Source of the DNA: Toxonevra muliebris
Taxonomy: Eukaryota; Arthropoda; Insecta; Diptera; Pallopteridae
Assembly: GCA_963691655.1 (NCBI GenBank)
Contig: OY829328.1
Coordinates: 15,578,704-15,642,703, forward strand
DNA length: 64,000 nucleotides
Reading direction: 5' to 3'
Below the pieces are notes generated by a model that saw nothing but the letters and a program-made list of their open reading frames with translations, was not told where the DNA came from and searched no databases. The number at the start of each line of letters is the position of its first letter. Positions within the stretch are counted from its first letter, which is position 1. Below, in pieces: positions 23,061 to 35,000 of this stretch. Both the position numbers and the translations under genes were made by a program.

Positions 23061-25248
23061 TTCAGGCGTTGAAAATTGGTAAATTGTTCCAATTTATAAA
23101 AATATTTTTTCGAAAAAATAATTTTAAATAAATTGCAGAAATGTAAATACTTACATTTTTTTGTTGCTGCTGTTGTTATTCATATTTAAATATTATTAAA
23201 TATATAGAAATATGTCACCAAAAAAAATATTGTTTGTGTGATATGAAAATGTTGTTTGCCATTTCTATTTAATTGATCACAACTGTACTTATGTCAGCTT
23301 GCCTGTATATACTTTCAAGTAAATAATTAAACCTACACTGTTACCTTCATTTGATTATTTTACATAAATTTCACATTGTCAAATTGACAGTTTGTCTGAA
23401 ATTAGTGTAATTTAAGTGGCTTTGAAGTGATCAGTCACTTTTACAATCCGTGTGTAGGCAAAATTAATATTTATGTTATTCCCTTACCTTTTAAGCAACT
23501 TCTGTATTTCTTTTTGTAATTTTATTATATTTAAATTTTGTTCATTGTTGCCAACTTTTCCAATTTCTTGATTGTTTTTATTTATCTTACGATTTTTAGT
23601 TATATGTACATAGGTACATTGTTAAATGGTTTGGTGAGATCTTCGTATCTGGAATAAATTTTTTGATCAGTTTTGTGAAATCAATTTTAATGCTTCATTA
23701 GCTCAGGGGTGTGCGTCTTTGAGTAGGGCCAGTCATTTCAAACTTGGTTGCTCCCATGATTGCTCATTTGTTTATTGCCATTTAATATTTTTTCTTTCTT
23801 TTTTTGCATGTTTTTTTTATTTTTTGGTTTTTCATATATTTATTTTTAATTATACTCTACCGTTCTCGTAAGTGCTGATTTCAAAGATGAATTTTAATTT
23901 TATGTGTTGGCAAATTTGTTAAATACGCTGAGAGCTTTAGATTGACAACTGTTTTTTTCAACAAGAAATGTTTTTTGACAAATCGACAAAGTTTTTTTTT
24001 CAACAAAAGTTATTTCTCCTAAGGCTATATTTTTTGTGCAAATAATGACTTTTTTTTCATGCGTTGGAATTCCTTATTCTGAGTTACATCAGAATTTTGA
24101 AGAAGTTTTTATAACTTATACATTTTAATCGTTAGCCATATTAAAAAAAAAATTTTAAAGACCTGAAAATGTCTGATCCACTAGAGCTGGAGAGTAGCTG
24201 GTATAACCTAAAAATAGCTAAGCGGCTATAATCAAACTTGTGTCGTGCGAGTACGTTTGTAGAAAGGTCCAAACTGTTCTTAATATTATTGTGTTACTAA
24301 TACTTAGAGGAATCAGAATTCGGCTTTTCCATGCAGTGACGCATTTTAGATTTGTACTATTGTAAATCCTCTAATCTTCTTTGGCAATCTTACGTTGAAA
24401 ATATAAGTATTCTAGGCACTGACAGCTTTCATATGGTCTGATAAGTATCATTATCATCTACGCATCCCTAATTTGGTAGAGCAAACTTGACGTTGATAGC
24501 GTTAGGAATGTTTTCGCATAGTTTCATATATTTCTTGCAACGACAGCTCATCCATCCTAATATGCGTTGCTCAGCTCACTACCATATTGATATTTTTTTC
24601 CAAAAGGGAAGTAAATAAATCCATCTGTGGGTTTAAACGCAATGGGCTTTAATATGATATTTGCTAAAGGATTGATTACATTTTTGAATGGTTCCATCAA
24701 TGTCATCGATTCTAGTATTAAAATAAGAAATTTAGAAACACATACTCGATCCTTGCCGAGAATTAAGCATGGAATGCATTATCAGGTTACAAAACAGAAA
24801 ACCGTTCCGAGTCTGAGGTGCTCGTTGAAACAAATAAAACTTATATTCATTTCTTTAGATTGAATACTTCTGTTTTGCAGGCAGAAGTTTCTGTAATGGA
24901 TAAAGAGAATGCAATGAGGACCAAACTGTACTTAAATCCACGCATTAGCCTGTGATTAATAACCCAATGTTAGTATGGGTTTCGGAATAATTAGCAGTTC
25001 CTGGGAATGATCCGTACTTTCTCTGTCGGATGTTACCTATCATTTCGAAGTGTCAAGCTAACTTTCTGTTATCACTCGGCTGCTGGTGGGATGACAAGAA
25101 AATAAGAATTAGTTAAATGGACATATATGTAAAAACGAATGGTCTCATAATTGTTAATGAAGTTCAGTATGAAAGTAATGCCCGTTTATTGCAACATTTT
25201 AGTGCATGTCTTAAAATAATCCACAGTTTGCTACTATGTATAGCTTTT
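23061..25248. other. Non-coding AT-rich stretch
   Basis: No gene. CAGGGGTGTGCGTCTTTGAG at 23705 resembles a single hAT-type end, but no partner end was found. The open frame at 24627-24863 has no family resemblance. Confidence 0.4.
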
Positions 25249-26177
25249 TTAGTACGTGGGCCAGCATTCATGTAACTGTATTGTAGCAGTCCTTTTAAAA
25301 TCTTCGATATTTTCGGACACCTTTTTTGTGCTCTTTAAGTTTCTTTTCACAAGAGCCCAATATCTCTCCACTGGTCTTAGCTCCGGACAATTTGGAGGAT
25401 TGGCCTCTCTTGGTACAAAAACTATGTTATTACTTTGGTACCACTCCAGAGCTTTCTTGCCGTTGTGACATGATGCCAAATCGGGCCAAAAATATGTGGA
25501 CACATTGTGCTCTCTTATGAAAGGAAGAAGTCTTTTTTTCAAACATTCTTTGATGTATATTTCGGTATTTTTAGAGCCCACTGTAACAAATGACTTGCTT
25601 CTTTTATCGCAACTGCATATAGCTTGCCATACCAGGAATTTTTTAGGAAATTTTGTCTGCTTTTGGATTCTAAATTGTTCTTCGACATTTCCTCGAGCAT
25701 CAGCAACATAACAATTTTGACCCGGAAGTTGCGTAAAATCTGCCAGTACATCGTCGTCAATTACACAACATGAATATTTTTGTATGAAATTCGATTTTAA
25801 TTTCCGAGTCCTACTTTTGGCGTCTAAATTTTTTGCAGCATTCCTGTCTGGAACTTTTTGGACTTGGTATGTTTTCAAACCTGCATTGGCTTTAACTTTT
25901 CGCACCAAATAGTCAGAGCACTGGGCTAACCGGGCAGCTATTCTACCAGCTGTGTTTGGATATCTTTTCAATATGCTTTCCCAATATCATGTGGTCCTTG
26001 TTTTCTTCCCGAACCAGGTTTCCTATCGATGGTCAAATTCTCCTGAAACTGTTTAACAACATTGGAAACAGTTTGATGGCAGACCTTCAAATCTTTGGCC
26101 AATTTTTTGTAGGACCAATTTGGATTTTTTTGAAAATTTTTTATAATTTTAAAACGCACTTCTTTTTCTTCACTCAT
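25249..26177 (-). pseudogene. DD37E Tc1/mariner-superfamily transposase, frameshifted
   Basis: It begins at ATG 26175-26177 (MSEEKEVRFKIIKNF...). The first ~70 codons form a helix-turn-helix-type paired domain (KLAKDLKVCHQTVSNVVKQF) followed by a basic GSGRKQGP linker. A stop after HDIGKAY (about 25968) interrupts it, and the reading continues in another frame as LKRYPNTAGRIAARLAQCSD. The catalytic core follows: first Asp in CCVIDDDVLADF, second in FWPDLASCH, and Glu in CPELRPVERYW. I count 37 residues between the second Asp and the Glu, giving DD37E, a group known from mosquitoes and other insects. The C-terminus after DFKR looks deleted or shifted (TATIQLHECWPTY*). The coding is otherwise little decayed. 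Cut-and-paste transposase acting in the nucleus; this copy is inactive. I could not define its TIRs. Confidence 0.85.
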
Positions 26178-26710
26178 TTTGATCAAACTCACAATAAATC
26201 AACATGTTTGTCATTAAAAATGTTATTGGCATATTTTTCAAAGATAACTAGATCAAAGAAATTTTTAAATTTTACACCCAAAAAAATTATTAGGTAAAAC
26301 GTGTGTTAAGATTTTTTCAATCTCACTCCTTATCATTATAGCTATTTATAGGGTCTTTCTAACTATTTCAGGGTTTTGGAGAACTCGATACTTGCTTTTA
26401 TGTTATTTAGAAAGAAACAAGACAATTTTTGCCAACAAAAATCATACAAATTTAGTGAAACGTATCCAAGGAGCCATTTTAAATAAATGCAAACAAAATC
26501 CTTAGACTGAACTTTAATTTGGAAAGCTTCAAAATTATTATAATACTGTTGCCATCACTCGTTTAATGCTATATAAATAAAGGTTTCAATGTCAATCCAA
26601 TATAATGACAAAATAAATTATACTATTATTTGAAAACTGACATTTAAATAACTATTTTATGAAATTTAATCTACCACAACATAATTTCATTGTAATTAAA
26701 CTTGAAGCAT

Positions 26711-26722
26711 TTCTCTCTCTCA

Positions 26723-26757
<35 letters not shown>
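26711..26757. repeat. (CT)n microsatellite
   Basis: Nearly pure CT dinucleotides, interrupted once by CACA. Confidence 0.9.
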
Positions 26758-26758
<1 letters not shown>

Positions 26759-27473
26759 AACAAAGCAATCAATATTGTTATATTGTTGTAATATAATGGA
26801 TGCCTTAAATAAACATATTTAAAACATATAGAAACACACACACACTCATGCACATAAGCCATTTGCATATAACACGAATATAGGTCAAAAATCACTCAAT
26901 TCGAATTGAATGGAAAATTGGACAAAGTGAACAAAAAACACAAAAAAGCAACTATGAAATTGAATTGTATACATTGAATACATGTAAACAATTTGGCTTG
27001 GCATCCATGTAAGTATGTGTGGGTAATGTGTGATTTAAACTTAATTACGCAAACACTTATAGTTGAGTGCACAAAACTATTCATGTTCACATATACATAC
27101 ATATGTACTTGCATACAAACATATATTTGTGTGCGAGTGTGTGTGTGAGGCAATGTGAAAGCGAACTATGCATGTAGCTCATATACATGGCTTCATTATA
27201 ATGGTAAAATTGGTTTTAATTTCAATTTTGAATGTAGACTTCAAACAGGCAAAGGATGCTGTTGACTGTTGCTGGTTGCTGTTGCTGCTAGTTGACTGCT
27301 GTTGTTAGTGTTATGGAGACAACGGCGAGCTTCAGTTTTTAACCGATTGAAATGATGTGTGCATAAGCAGCAGCTAGCGTCGAATGATCAAAAGTTCAGC
27401 AAATGACAAAGTTAATGTTTGCTAATGCAATTTAAACTACTTTATGTGGTTTCATGCAGATCGATGCATAGAT

Positions 27474-27532
27474 GCGGGGAGCGACTGCCAGGCGGGGAGC
27501 AACTGCCAGGCGGGGAGCAACTGCCAGGCGGG
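27474..27532. repeat. 18-bp GC-rich minisatellite, about 3.3 units
   Basis: GCGGGGAGCAACTGCCAG repeated at 27474, 27492 and 27510, with a partial GCGGG after 27528. Only the first unit differs (GCGACT for GCAACT). Near-identity points to recent expansion. The GC content stands out from the surrounding DNA. Confidence 0.9.
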
Positions 27533-28307
27533 TGAATCATTTGAGACTTTATGATGCTGGACGCACACAAAGTGAATATGTGGGATGATACTTTTGTATA
27601 TAAAGCGTGTAATAAATTTGAATATCTATTTAAGCACAAATAATGTGCTTATGTTGTGAAATGTGCTGAAAAGTACATACAATTGAAAATATTTTCATTT
27701 CATTCATTCATTCATTCACATTAAATTAAAAATTAAAACCAAAATGAGTTCAAAGGTTGCATCAATTTTAATTAAATCTTAATTGTTGCATTCAGTATGC
27801 TTTATTGTGGTATTGCCTTGTCATATTCCTCCCACCACTGGAGGCATTAAATCACACATATTCATCACACTCGTCGTATATGCAAGTTGACACTTGTCAT
27901 GTGATTTACACTCTTACACACTGTGATGCATCTTATTTAAATGTTGACACAATGTTTTTGTTGCTTTTGGTTGAATATCCATACAAATGTTAATTAATTA
28001 AAAGCTACAATATTTTTTTTTTTTTTTTTTGTAAATGTATAAATTCATAATTTAATATTCTTTTAATTATTTATGATTTTTTGTTTTGTACGCATTTTAT
28101 CAGTGCCGTTTCTAGGCAATTTGCCGCCCTTGAAGAAACAAAAAGATTTTTTGTCAATTTATTATATATATGAAAAAAAATAAATGGACTTAATCTAACC
28201 CTAGCCAGTTATAACTTTTTTAAGAAAATTTACTAAAAATGCATTGATAGTGTCCAAGTTATACGTAGAATAACTTGAAGAAGTTCAAATTAATTTCACT
28301 CGGCGGA

Positions 28308-28372
28308 GTTGTAATAGAATGCTAGACTGAAGTCCCGGCTATCTCAAATTCGATTTCTAGATTGGGAGTTAC
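28308..28372 (+). repeat. tRNA-derived SINE-like head (SINE-like 3)
   Basis: GGAGTTGTAATAGAATGCTAG, an arm-like GACTGAAGTC, then B-box-like AAATTCGATTTCTAG. It is more decayed than the other two tRNA-like heads, and the stems do not close fully. Confidence 0.4.
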
Positions 28373-29369
28373 TTCTTCACTTCAGTGACTTAGTACTCGC
28401 TGGAGTACCTAGCTTGATTGACTCGATTCTCAGGTAGAGAATTAAAATATATGGGTCGTTCCATGTCAGATTTACAACTAAAATTTTAATTTCAACCAAC
28501 ATTTTTTCTTGCATTCTTGAGAAGAATGCAAGAGACACTTTTTTTTTTTTTTCAATGTGAGGTTTTTTATTTTCAAGTTACGATATTTTAAAGTCTTGGA
28601 GTTGTTAAAATGGAACGTTTTTCAATCCCTAATTACTCAAAAACCAACCGTTGTAGGAAAAACTTTCCAGCTAATAAAAGTTCGTATATCGCACAATCTT
28701 ATCGAAAAAATATGAACATCAAATTTTTTTTGTTATTCAACATATGAATTCAGGAAATTTTATAAACAAATCGAATTTTTTCAAACTTGAACATTTTGTT
28801 TTTAAATTTTTTGATCTGCAAATATTTATTAATATGTTAGGAAAATTGTGTAAAAATTTCAGAGTGGGATGAGATATAGTTTTCGAGATATTCAAATAAT
28901 AACAAAACCACTACTACTAAAGTCGCCTGGCTTCAAGCGGCGCGCACCCGAATTTACATACGTTAAAGTGTACTTGTTGCCACTTATTATATTTCATTCG
29001 CCTACTTTTGTCGTTTGTTTAGTCTATATCGTCATTTAAAATCCAAAAAGGCGTAACTAAACATTATATTTTTTTACAGGAGGAGCAAAAAACATTGTAA
29101 AATGAAAAATATTATAGATTTAAGAAGAATGAAATTGTGTAATTATTTTCTACAGGAATCTTTTTTAGCATTGCTTAGATGAGCGATAGATGGCGCGCAA
29201 GAATAGTGATGTGTATACGAATTATTGCCCACTTTCTTGTAAGAGTGTAATGAAACCTCTAATATTTTGGTGACAATGATGTCATTGTTTAGTTGCGAGA
29301 GATTTGTCGTTTTAAAATTTTTCAAATTTCTTGGAAACATTACAGGCTGACAGTTAAATAAATAGACGA
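28373..29369. other. Non-coding AT-rich stretch
   Basis: No gene. The phrase GGGTCGTTCCATGTCAG at 28453 resembles the GGGCCGTTCCATATAAG end of the 3512-5008 element and might be a diverged relative, but no opposite end was found. Confidence 0.35.
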
Positions 29370-29377
29370 GTCTCAAT

Positions 29378-29504
29378 CACTAACGGATCCAGAGATTTCC
29401 TTTTTTTTCAATTTGGGGGATGATAAAAATTTATGAGATTTCCAACTGGGGAGAAAAGCAGAGATGGAGTTTAACCCCTAAATCCCCCTTTAGATCTGTT
29501 AGTG
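29378..29504. mobile_element. 127-bp hAT-type MITE
   Basis: The ends are CACTAACGGATCCAGAG and, reversed, CACTAACAGATCTAAAG (14 of 17). The 8-bp flanks are GTCTCAAT (29370-29377) and GTCTCAAG (29505-29512), 7 of 8 identical. The interior is G/C-run rich (GGGGGATG, AATCCCCCTTT). It is too short to encode anything. Confidence 0.8.
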
Positions 29505-29512
29505 GTCTCAAG

Positions 29513-30807
29513 AATATTTATTGCGAAACACAAAGATAAATAGGATAAATATGCAAACAACAAACAATGTGATACTAGCAGTTGCTCTATATTTTATTTT
29601 TATTTAAATTACAGACTAATAAAATTTATAAGATAATTTCAAAGAATTAAAAGTTGCTTGGCATCAAGTTTTAATTTTGTTTATCAATGGAATTATATAT
29701 GCAAGTTTTTCAAAGAGAGGAAAAGTAGAATTTTCTATTTAGTGCCAGCTGCCTCCAATGATTTAATAAAATTTTCCCTTCAATTACATACAGCAATATG
29801 AATTTATATTATAATAAGTAAGATGAAAAAAAAAAAATATTTGCGTGCGATGTTCGCTTATCTTATCACTGTCTAGAGTCATGCAGGCACATCAAAGAGA
29901 GGCAGCAGCAGCAGCAGTAGCTTATCCTGCAAATGTGTCGTCACTCTTGCGGCATTTACTGTTTTTTTTTCTTTAGAAAAGCTGAAAAAGCTCAGCAGCT
30001 CGACTGCACGCACTCTCAACTTAATCAGGGAAGAACTTAACGCTTATCACTCTTTAATTTATCACAATTTGCATGTCAGTCACGCTTTGTATGGAAATAA
30101 GGACGGGATATAGAAATGTTACACTAGAAGAGCGACATAGAACAAGGAGTGTAAGAGAAGAAGCAGAGGAAAAAGAAGAAGAAGAAGTTGGGGGAAAAAA
30201 TCAAATAAATTGAATGCAATTTGTCAGCATTTGCAAAGGAAACACAGCAAGATGGCGCATTCCAGCAACAAAGTTACACACATACTGAAAACCAAAGGGG
30301 GAAAGAAAAAAAAACCATGGGGTTGTTAGGAATACTTGACACTGGGGCTTTAATATGGAGCTGAAAGAGGGAAAGGGAATGTAAAGGAAACTTTATGCAA
30401 AGAAGAATAACAACAACGAAAAAATGGGGTAAAATTAAGTACTATTATTTTTGTTGTTATAAACTTTGAAAAAGGGTACTGTGTATATTTTCTATGTAAT
30501 ATAGAATTTCTCAAAAAAAAAAAAAAAAAAAAAAACAAGAAGTTTTCTGTAGATATTAAATTTGTAGTCACTTTGTTTTTGAAAATAATTAATAGCGAAC
30601 TCTTATAAATGCAGAATTCATTAAATTAATGGCAAAACCAATGGGAGGAAAACAAATGGAAATAGACTTATTTATACCATACCATAAAAACACCCAGTGT
30701 GACATTTTCGTAAATTAATTAGCAAAAATAATCAAGAGCATGGAATATCAATATCAACATCTTTTCACACATACTCATTTACTCATGCTCACACACTTGT
30801 CTGAACG
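29513..30807. other. Non-coding stretch
   Basis: (CAG)n-like tract at 29900-29925, purine-rich (GAAGAA) DNA at 30150-30190, and an A23 run at 30513-30535. No supportable gene. Confidence 0.45.
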
Positions 30808-30809
30808 TA

Positions 30810-31039
30810 TACACTCAAAGAAAAAAAATTTACATAAATAATACAAGTTATGTTTGTTTTCATTATTTCTCTCTTTCTCTCATGCTTTATCCTTTAGCTA
30901 ATGGCGGTAACTTAGGGCTTCAACCAAACTCCTCCATAATGATAGCTCGATGTCATGAATAAACTAAAAATTCAAAATCATAATTAACTTTTTTTTTTGT
31001 GTTTTTTTTAATTTACGATAGTATTTTTCTTCAAGTGTA
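30810..31039. mobile_element. TA-flanked MITE, ~230 bp
   Basis: The TIRs TACACTCAAAGAAAAA and, reversed, TACACTTGAAGAAAAA are both bounded by TA (30808-30809, 31040-31041). TA duplication with CACT-type ends suggests a Tc1/mariner-related MITE. Confidence 0.55.
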
Positions 31040-31041
31040 TA

Positions 31042-32979
31042 TGTGGAAATAAATGTTGTATATATTTCATATATGTATACATACCCAGCTGACATTTTCG
31101 ATCCAGGAAGATCCTTTGGGAGAAACCTTATCATTTAGGCGATTCGTAAAGAAGAAATACTTTGGTGCGTGTTATACTTTAAGCTTGAAATTTTGTAATC
31201 CAGAGTAATACCACAAAAATCTGGACATTTTGCGTCCCGTTGCGTTTGCTTTAAAAACCGGGACAGCACCGGCGAAATCGCGACGGTTGGCAACCGTGGC
31301 CGCAACTAAGAACAATAACATAGAAAATTGCTAGCAAATCATCTTTCCATCGTCCAGACGATTAAAGCAGAAAAATTAAACAATAAATAAAAGGAAATAC
31401 AAAATAACTCTTCAAACCGAAATAAAATTTGATGCCTATGAATTTTATTAGTGTAGTTCTTCTAACAATCAGTTGGGAGAGTCCAAGTTGATTGCGATCG
31501 TCCAATAATCTTTTCAATGTTATCTGGGTAATAGTCACAGTAGTTTTCTTTCCGTTATATGTATTTAGCGCCATATTGAAACTTTAGCACTTTACTGTTT
31601 CCTCGTCTATTTCCTCATTTACCTTCCTTTTCATTTGTTCATTTATTCTTTTCTTTGTCATTCATTCTTTACTATCATTACTTTTACATTTCACTCCCAT
31701 TAAATTACACAAAAGTGCTTTGTGCGTTATTTTTTTCCTTGTTTATCAAATAATTTCATATCCTTTTTCATATCCTTTGTCTAAAAACATACATACAAAA
31801 CACGTAAATATATTTTGTAGGATCCGTTATAGAAACTTCAATTTCATTAACGATATTAGTTGAGATATGGTGAGCTATATAAGAAATGGCGACAACTTAA
31901 TAATTTTTGTAAGAACATCAATCGTAATCTACTTAACCCTTTCACTCCTACTGGGTTTGTATGCCTCAGGAATGTCGAATTATCTAAATCTCGCATTTTA
32001 TTGAAGTTGCCTTTAAAATACTGATACCAGATGCTGTCAATACGTGGATTGTATGTAGCAGCATTGGCTGAGACGTTTGTAGCGGATGTTATGCTCCACA
32101 AGAAAACTTGAGGATTACGGATTTCTTACGTTCTTCGAATATATTTTTCATTCTATTTTAATTTATTATTTGCGTAAAACATTGAAGAACCTCAATCAGA
32201 TTTGGAGAAAAGGAAAAGATTACACTGCACTGATTAAAATGCTGTATAGATAGCATTTTATTATTTCGAAATTTTTGGTCGAACCTTCTGTGCTAGCACT
32301 TACTCGTATTCGATTCAAATCCATGTACATGTGTATGTATGTATGCTGGTCATGCATTCGCCTTTTTGTTTTTGTTTTTCGCAGTTCTTAACTTGCTCTA
32401 ATGTGTTGATATTTTGTGAGTATCATCAACATTTTGCTAAGATTTGTTTTGGTTTCTTTTCGTTTTGTTTTGATTAAACTGATTGTGTCTGCAAAGGTTT
32501 TAATAGAGATAGATTTATAAATTTTCGGTCATGCTTTTCATATTTCATTATTTTTTATTATCATCTCATATTTCATGGACCAGAATATATAAATATTCCT
32601 ATTTTATATGATATTATTAGTTTAGTTATTGATTGTTTCTCTGGTTATATTTGTAATAAGTTAAAGGGATACATGATGAGGATTTCATAGTATACAGTGT
32701 GATACATACGTCTTCATATAAAGTTTAAAACACTAGCTTTTAGTTTGAAATTTGGTTAAATTGTAGTCTTGAAACATTTCATACCTAATATGAAAATTTC
32801 ATAATATTGTAAATATATAGTGGTGAAGAAATTTAAAAGTTATTTGAAATATGGAATATGTTTCAAAATCTGAAGTGCCTCACGTTGGAGCAGAAGATTG
32901 CTTATTAGATGAGATGAGATTTCCGAACCTTTTCTTCATAGAAAACCGTGAAAAAGTTAAAGAAAAAAGAACATTTGTA
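31042..32979. other. Non-coding AT-rich stretch
   Basis: No gene supported. TTAACCCTTTCACTCCTACT at 31929-31948 resembles the end of the TTAA element at 39964-40454, but no partner end was found, so it may be a solo or truncated copy. TATG/CA tracts lie near 32325-32345. Confidence 0.4.
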
Positions 32980-32983
32980 TTAA

Positions 32984-33329
32984 GGTTGTACGAATAATGA
33001 AAAAGCTAATGTGGATGAAAACGCGAATAATAAAAATATAAATTTCCGAATGCAAATGCGAATATTTTTTTTTTTTTTGTTCTTAAAAAAGACAAAAAAT
33101 GCTTTAATAGGTTTATAAAACCATTTCAAATTTAAGATTTTAGTACTCAAAGTTAAGCAGTTGGAGATTATACTTTATTAACATTTCTCTTTTGTTTCCA
33201 GTGCAACTTAATTTTTTGTCGAACATGAAAAATTTAGTCACATAAATTATTCTCAAAAAAATTGCGAATACGAATCCGAATATCGAAAATTGTCCGAAAT
33301 ATTCGTAAAAACGAATTATTCGCACAACT
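32984..33329. mobile_element. TTAA-flanked MITE, ~346 bp
   Basis: TTAA (32980-32983), GGTTGTACGAATAAT ... ATTATTCGCACAACT, TTAA (33330-33333). The TIRs match at about 13 of 15 positions. The subterminal sequence is full of CGAATA/TTCG motifs. TTAA duplication suggests a piggyBac-like mover, although the ends lack the usual CCC. Confidence 0.55.
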
Positions 33330-33334
33330 TTAAT

Positions 33335-33936
33335 TCATATCGTGCACGTACTAAAAACTGCTCGCTAGAATATTCGACATGACGACGATACCACAGCATG
33401 AATATGAGGATCTCTAAAAAAAAAAATAAAAAATGCTTGGGCAAACACGTAGAGATGAACATAAAATTTTATGTTGTCATGACACACCGGCGATGTTACA
33501 AATTTTTTTCAGTTTTTCCGCTAAATCTCATTGATAAAGGAGTTAATATAAATGCAAAATACATATTATTTCGAAGAGGTTTTGTGGGATAATTGTAACC
33601 TAAGCGTTGAGATAATATACGGGGAAGAAGGCGCACTCAAATACCAAACTTTTTCCTTGGTCAATATATATTTGTTTTTGTATAAAAAAATATGTGTCAT
33701 TCTGTAAGTGTATTCAGAATTCAAGATATTATTGGTGCATAATTTTCTTCTTTTATAGCTTTATTAGTCTTGTTTATCTTTCATTCAATTAGCAGAGACA
33801 AAGCTGTTTGAAATTAGGGTGACCACGCCCTTAACTGTATGACATAATGATTACGACTTTTCTCGCACAGAATTTTCTGGCTCTCACTGAGCTACTGACC
33901 CGAAATTTTATGTAGTATGCATAGCATAGAAAGTAG
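33335..33936. other. Non-coding AT-rich stretch
   Basis: No supportable feature between the TTAA MITE and the first LINE fragment. Confidence 0.35.
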
Positions 33937-34670
33937 CAGTGTGCTTTCCTGGGTATAGATGGAGCTTTTAACAACGCCTCACACGGGGCTGTCAAAAACT
34001 CTCTAAGTCGAAGAGGAGTAGATAACACAACATTCAGAAAGATGTCTAGAATAGCTGAAATGAGAACAGGGCTAGGTATCATATCAGTCAGCAAAACCAG
34101 AAGATGCCTACAGGGCGGAGTATTATCACCTCTAATGTGGAACCTAGTAGTAGATGAATTTTTCATGAAACTCTCAGAGACCGGCATAGACTGCCCAGGG
34201 TATGCGAATGACATCGTCTTCATAGCCAGAGGTTAATTTGAAAAAGAGGGCTAGGTATCACTAGGTATCCTTCAAAGACTATTATAGTTCCGTTTACTAG
34301 CTAGAGATTACTTCCGCGCTGGAAAACGATATCACCAGCCGGGAAGGTTATTGAACAAAAGCATGAGGTAAACTATCTGGACTTAGTATTACACAGTTAA
34401 CTCACACATGGAGCATTAGCGTGAGCAAGAAGAACTCAATTAAAAACAGCGAAAGCTAAACCAGGAAAAGTTCAAAGATTAGCATGTCTCTGTAGAGCGG
34501 GAGCGATTTGAACATGCCCGACTGCTGCATTGGAAGTAATATTGGAGCTCAGTTCATTACACCTCGTAATAGAGGATGCCTCCAAGGCAGCAATCGTAAG
34601 AGCAATAAGCGATAAAAGCTAAACGGGGAGATCTATAGGGCCTGAAAACCGAGGTAAGCGAGCGAAATAC
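33937..34670 (+). pseudogene. R1/I-group-like LINE reverse transcriptase fragment
   Basis: An open stretch, 33937-34236, translates through recognisable reverse transcriptase motifs: AFLGIDGAFNNASHGAV (the motif A region, FLDIEGAF-like), then LQGGVLSPLMWNLVVDEFF (motif B region), then GYANDIVFIA at the active site, where the family has YADD. The Asp-to-Asn change alone would kill polymerisation. After the TAA the frame is broken, but pieces such as IVPFTS, GKVIEQKHEVNYLDL and KVQRLACLCRAGAI are still recognisable, followed by PTAALEVILELSSLHLVIED, with a deletion between the last two blocks of the RT C-terminal region. There is no ORF1, endonuclease or 3' tail, so it is a dead internal fragment. 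Confidence 0.8.
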
Positions 34671-34684
34671 AACTATCTTTTGGA

Positions 34685-35000
34685 CTGTCCCCAGGACAGA
34701 ATGAACAAACAATGAACATCATAGGGTGGAATATTCTCTGAGGAGAACATGCGCCAAAGAGCGAATTTCGTAAATCGCTTTTGGACTCTTTCGATACGAC
34801 GAACTACTTCTTTTTCATAGAGAGGATTCCATATAATACTTACATATTCGAGTATCGATCATACGTTTTCAGAGTGTGAGTATCCGAAAATTCTTTCGAG
34901 TTCCTTTTCAGAAATCCAAGCATTTTGTTAGGTTTTAAAATCATATACTCTCTATGAGCGTTGAAAGATAACTTGGCGTAAGTGGCAAGTACTAGTCAAC
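34685..35000 (-). pseudogene. Jockey-superfamily-like LINE fragment, opposite orientation
   Basis: The minus strand reads KPNKMLGFLKRNSKEFSDTH, then after a frameshift RSILEYVSIIWNPLYEKEVV and RRIERVQKRFTKFALWRMFS, ending in ENIPPYDVHC. The same RT C-terminal block appears in the LINE at 44344-45021 (RSKLEYASFIWNPFY... RIERIQKSFVRFALRKL), so the two belong to related families. The fragment abuts the plus-strand LINE piece, giving a tail-to-tail junction near 34670-34690. Confidence 0.75.

Larger units (their letters stand above)
26178..28300. other. Non-coding stretch, microsatellite-rich
   Basis: It probably begins with the 5' flank of the DD37E element (TIR not found). A (CT)n tract lies at 26711-26757, CA/TG and TATG tracts at 26830-26860 and 27090-27150, CTG-rich DNA at 27260-27305, and a 27-base-scale T-run at about 28010-28030. 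CAGTGCCGTTTCTAGGC at 28101 resembles one hAT-type end without a detected partner. Confidence 0.45.

Noticed and set aside
23705..23740. CAGGGGTGTGCG as a hAT end
   Set aside because: Single end without a partner or duplication.
24880..24960. Possible exon after TTCTGTTTTGCAG
   Set aside because: No donor at a sensible distance and no coding character.
25256..26297. Plus-strand frames of 64-113 codons
   Set aside because: Antisense shadows of the DD37E transposase.
26671..26895. Frame with an alternating Arg-Glu run
   Set aside because: Direct translation of the (CT)n microsatellite.
28101..28140. CAGTGCCGTTTCTAGGC as the left end of a hAT element
   Set aside because: No matching right end or 8-bp duplication could be found; left as a note only.
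29078..29160. Possible exon between two TTTACAG/CTACAG acceptors
   Set aside because: No donor found; acceptor-like sequences are common in T-rich DNA.
33831..34223. 130-codon minus-strand open frame
   Set aside because: It is the antisense shadow of the LINE reverse transcriptase fragment on the plus strand.
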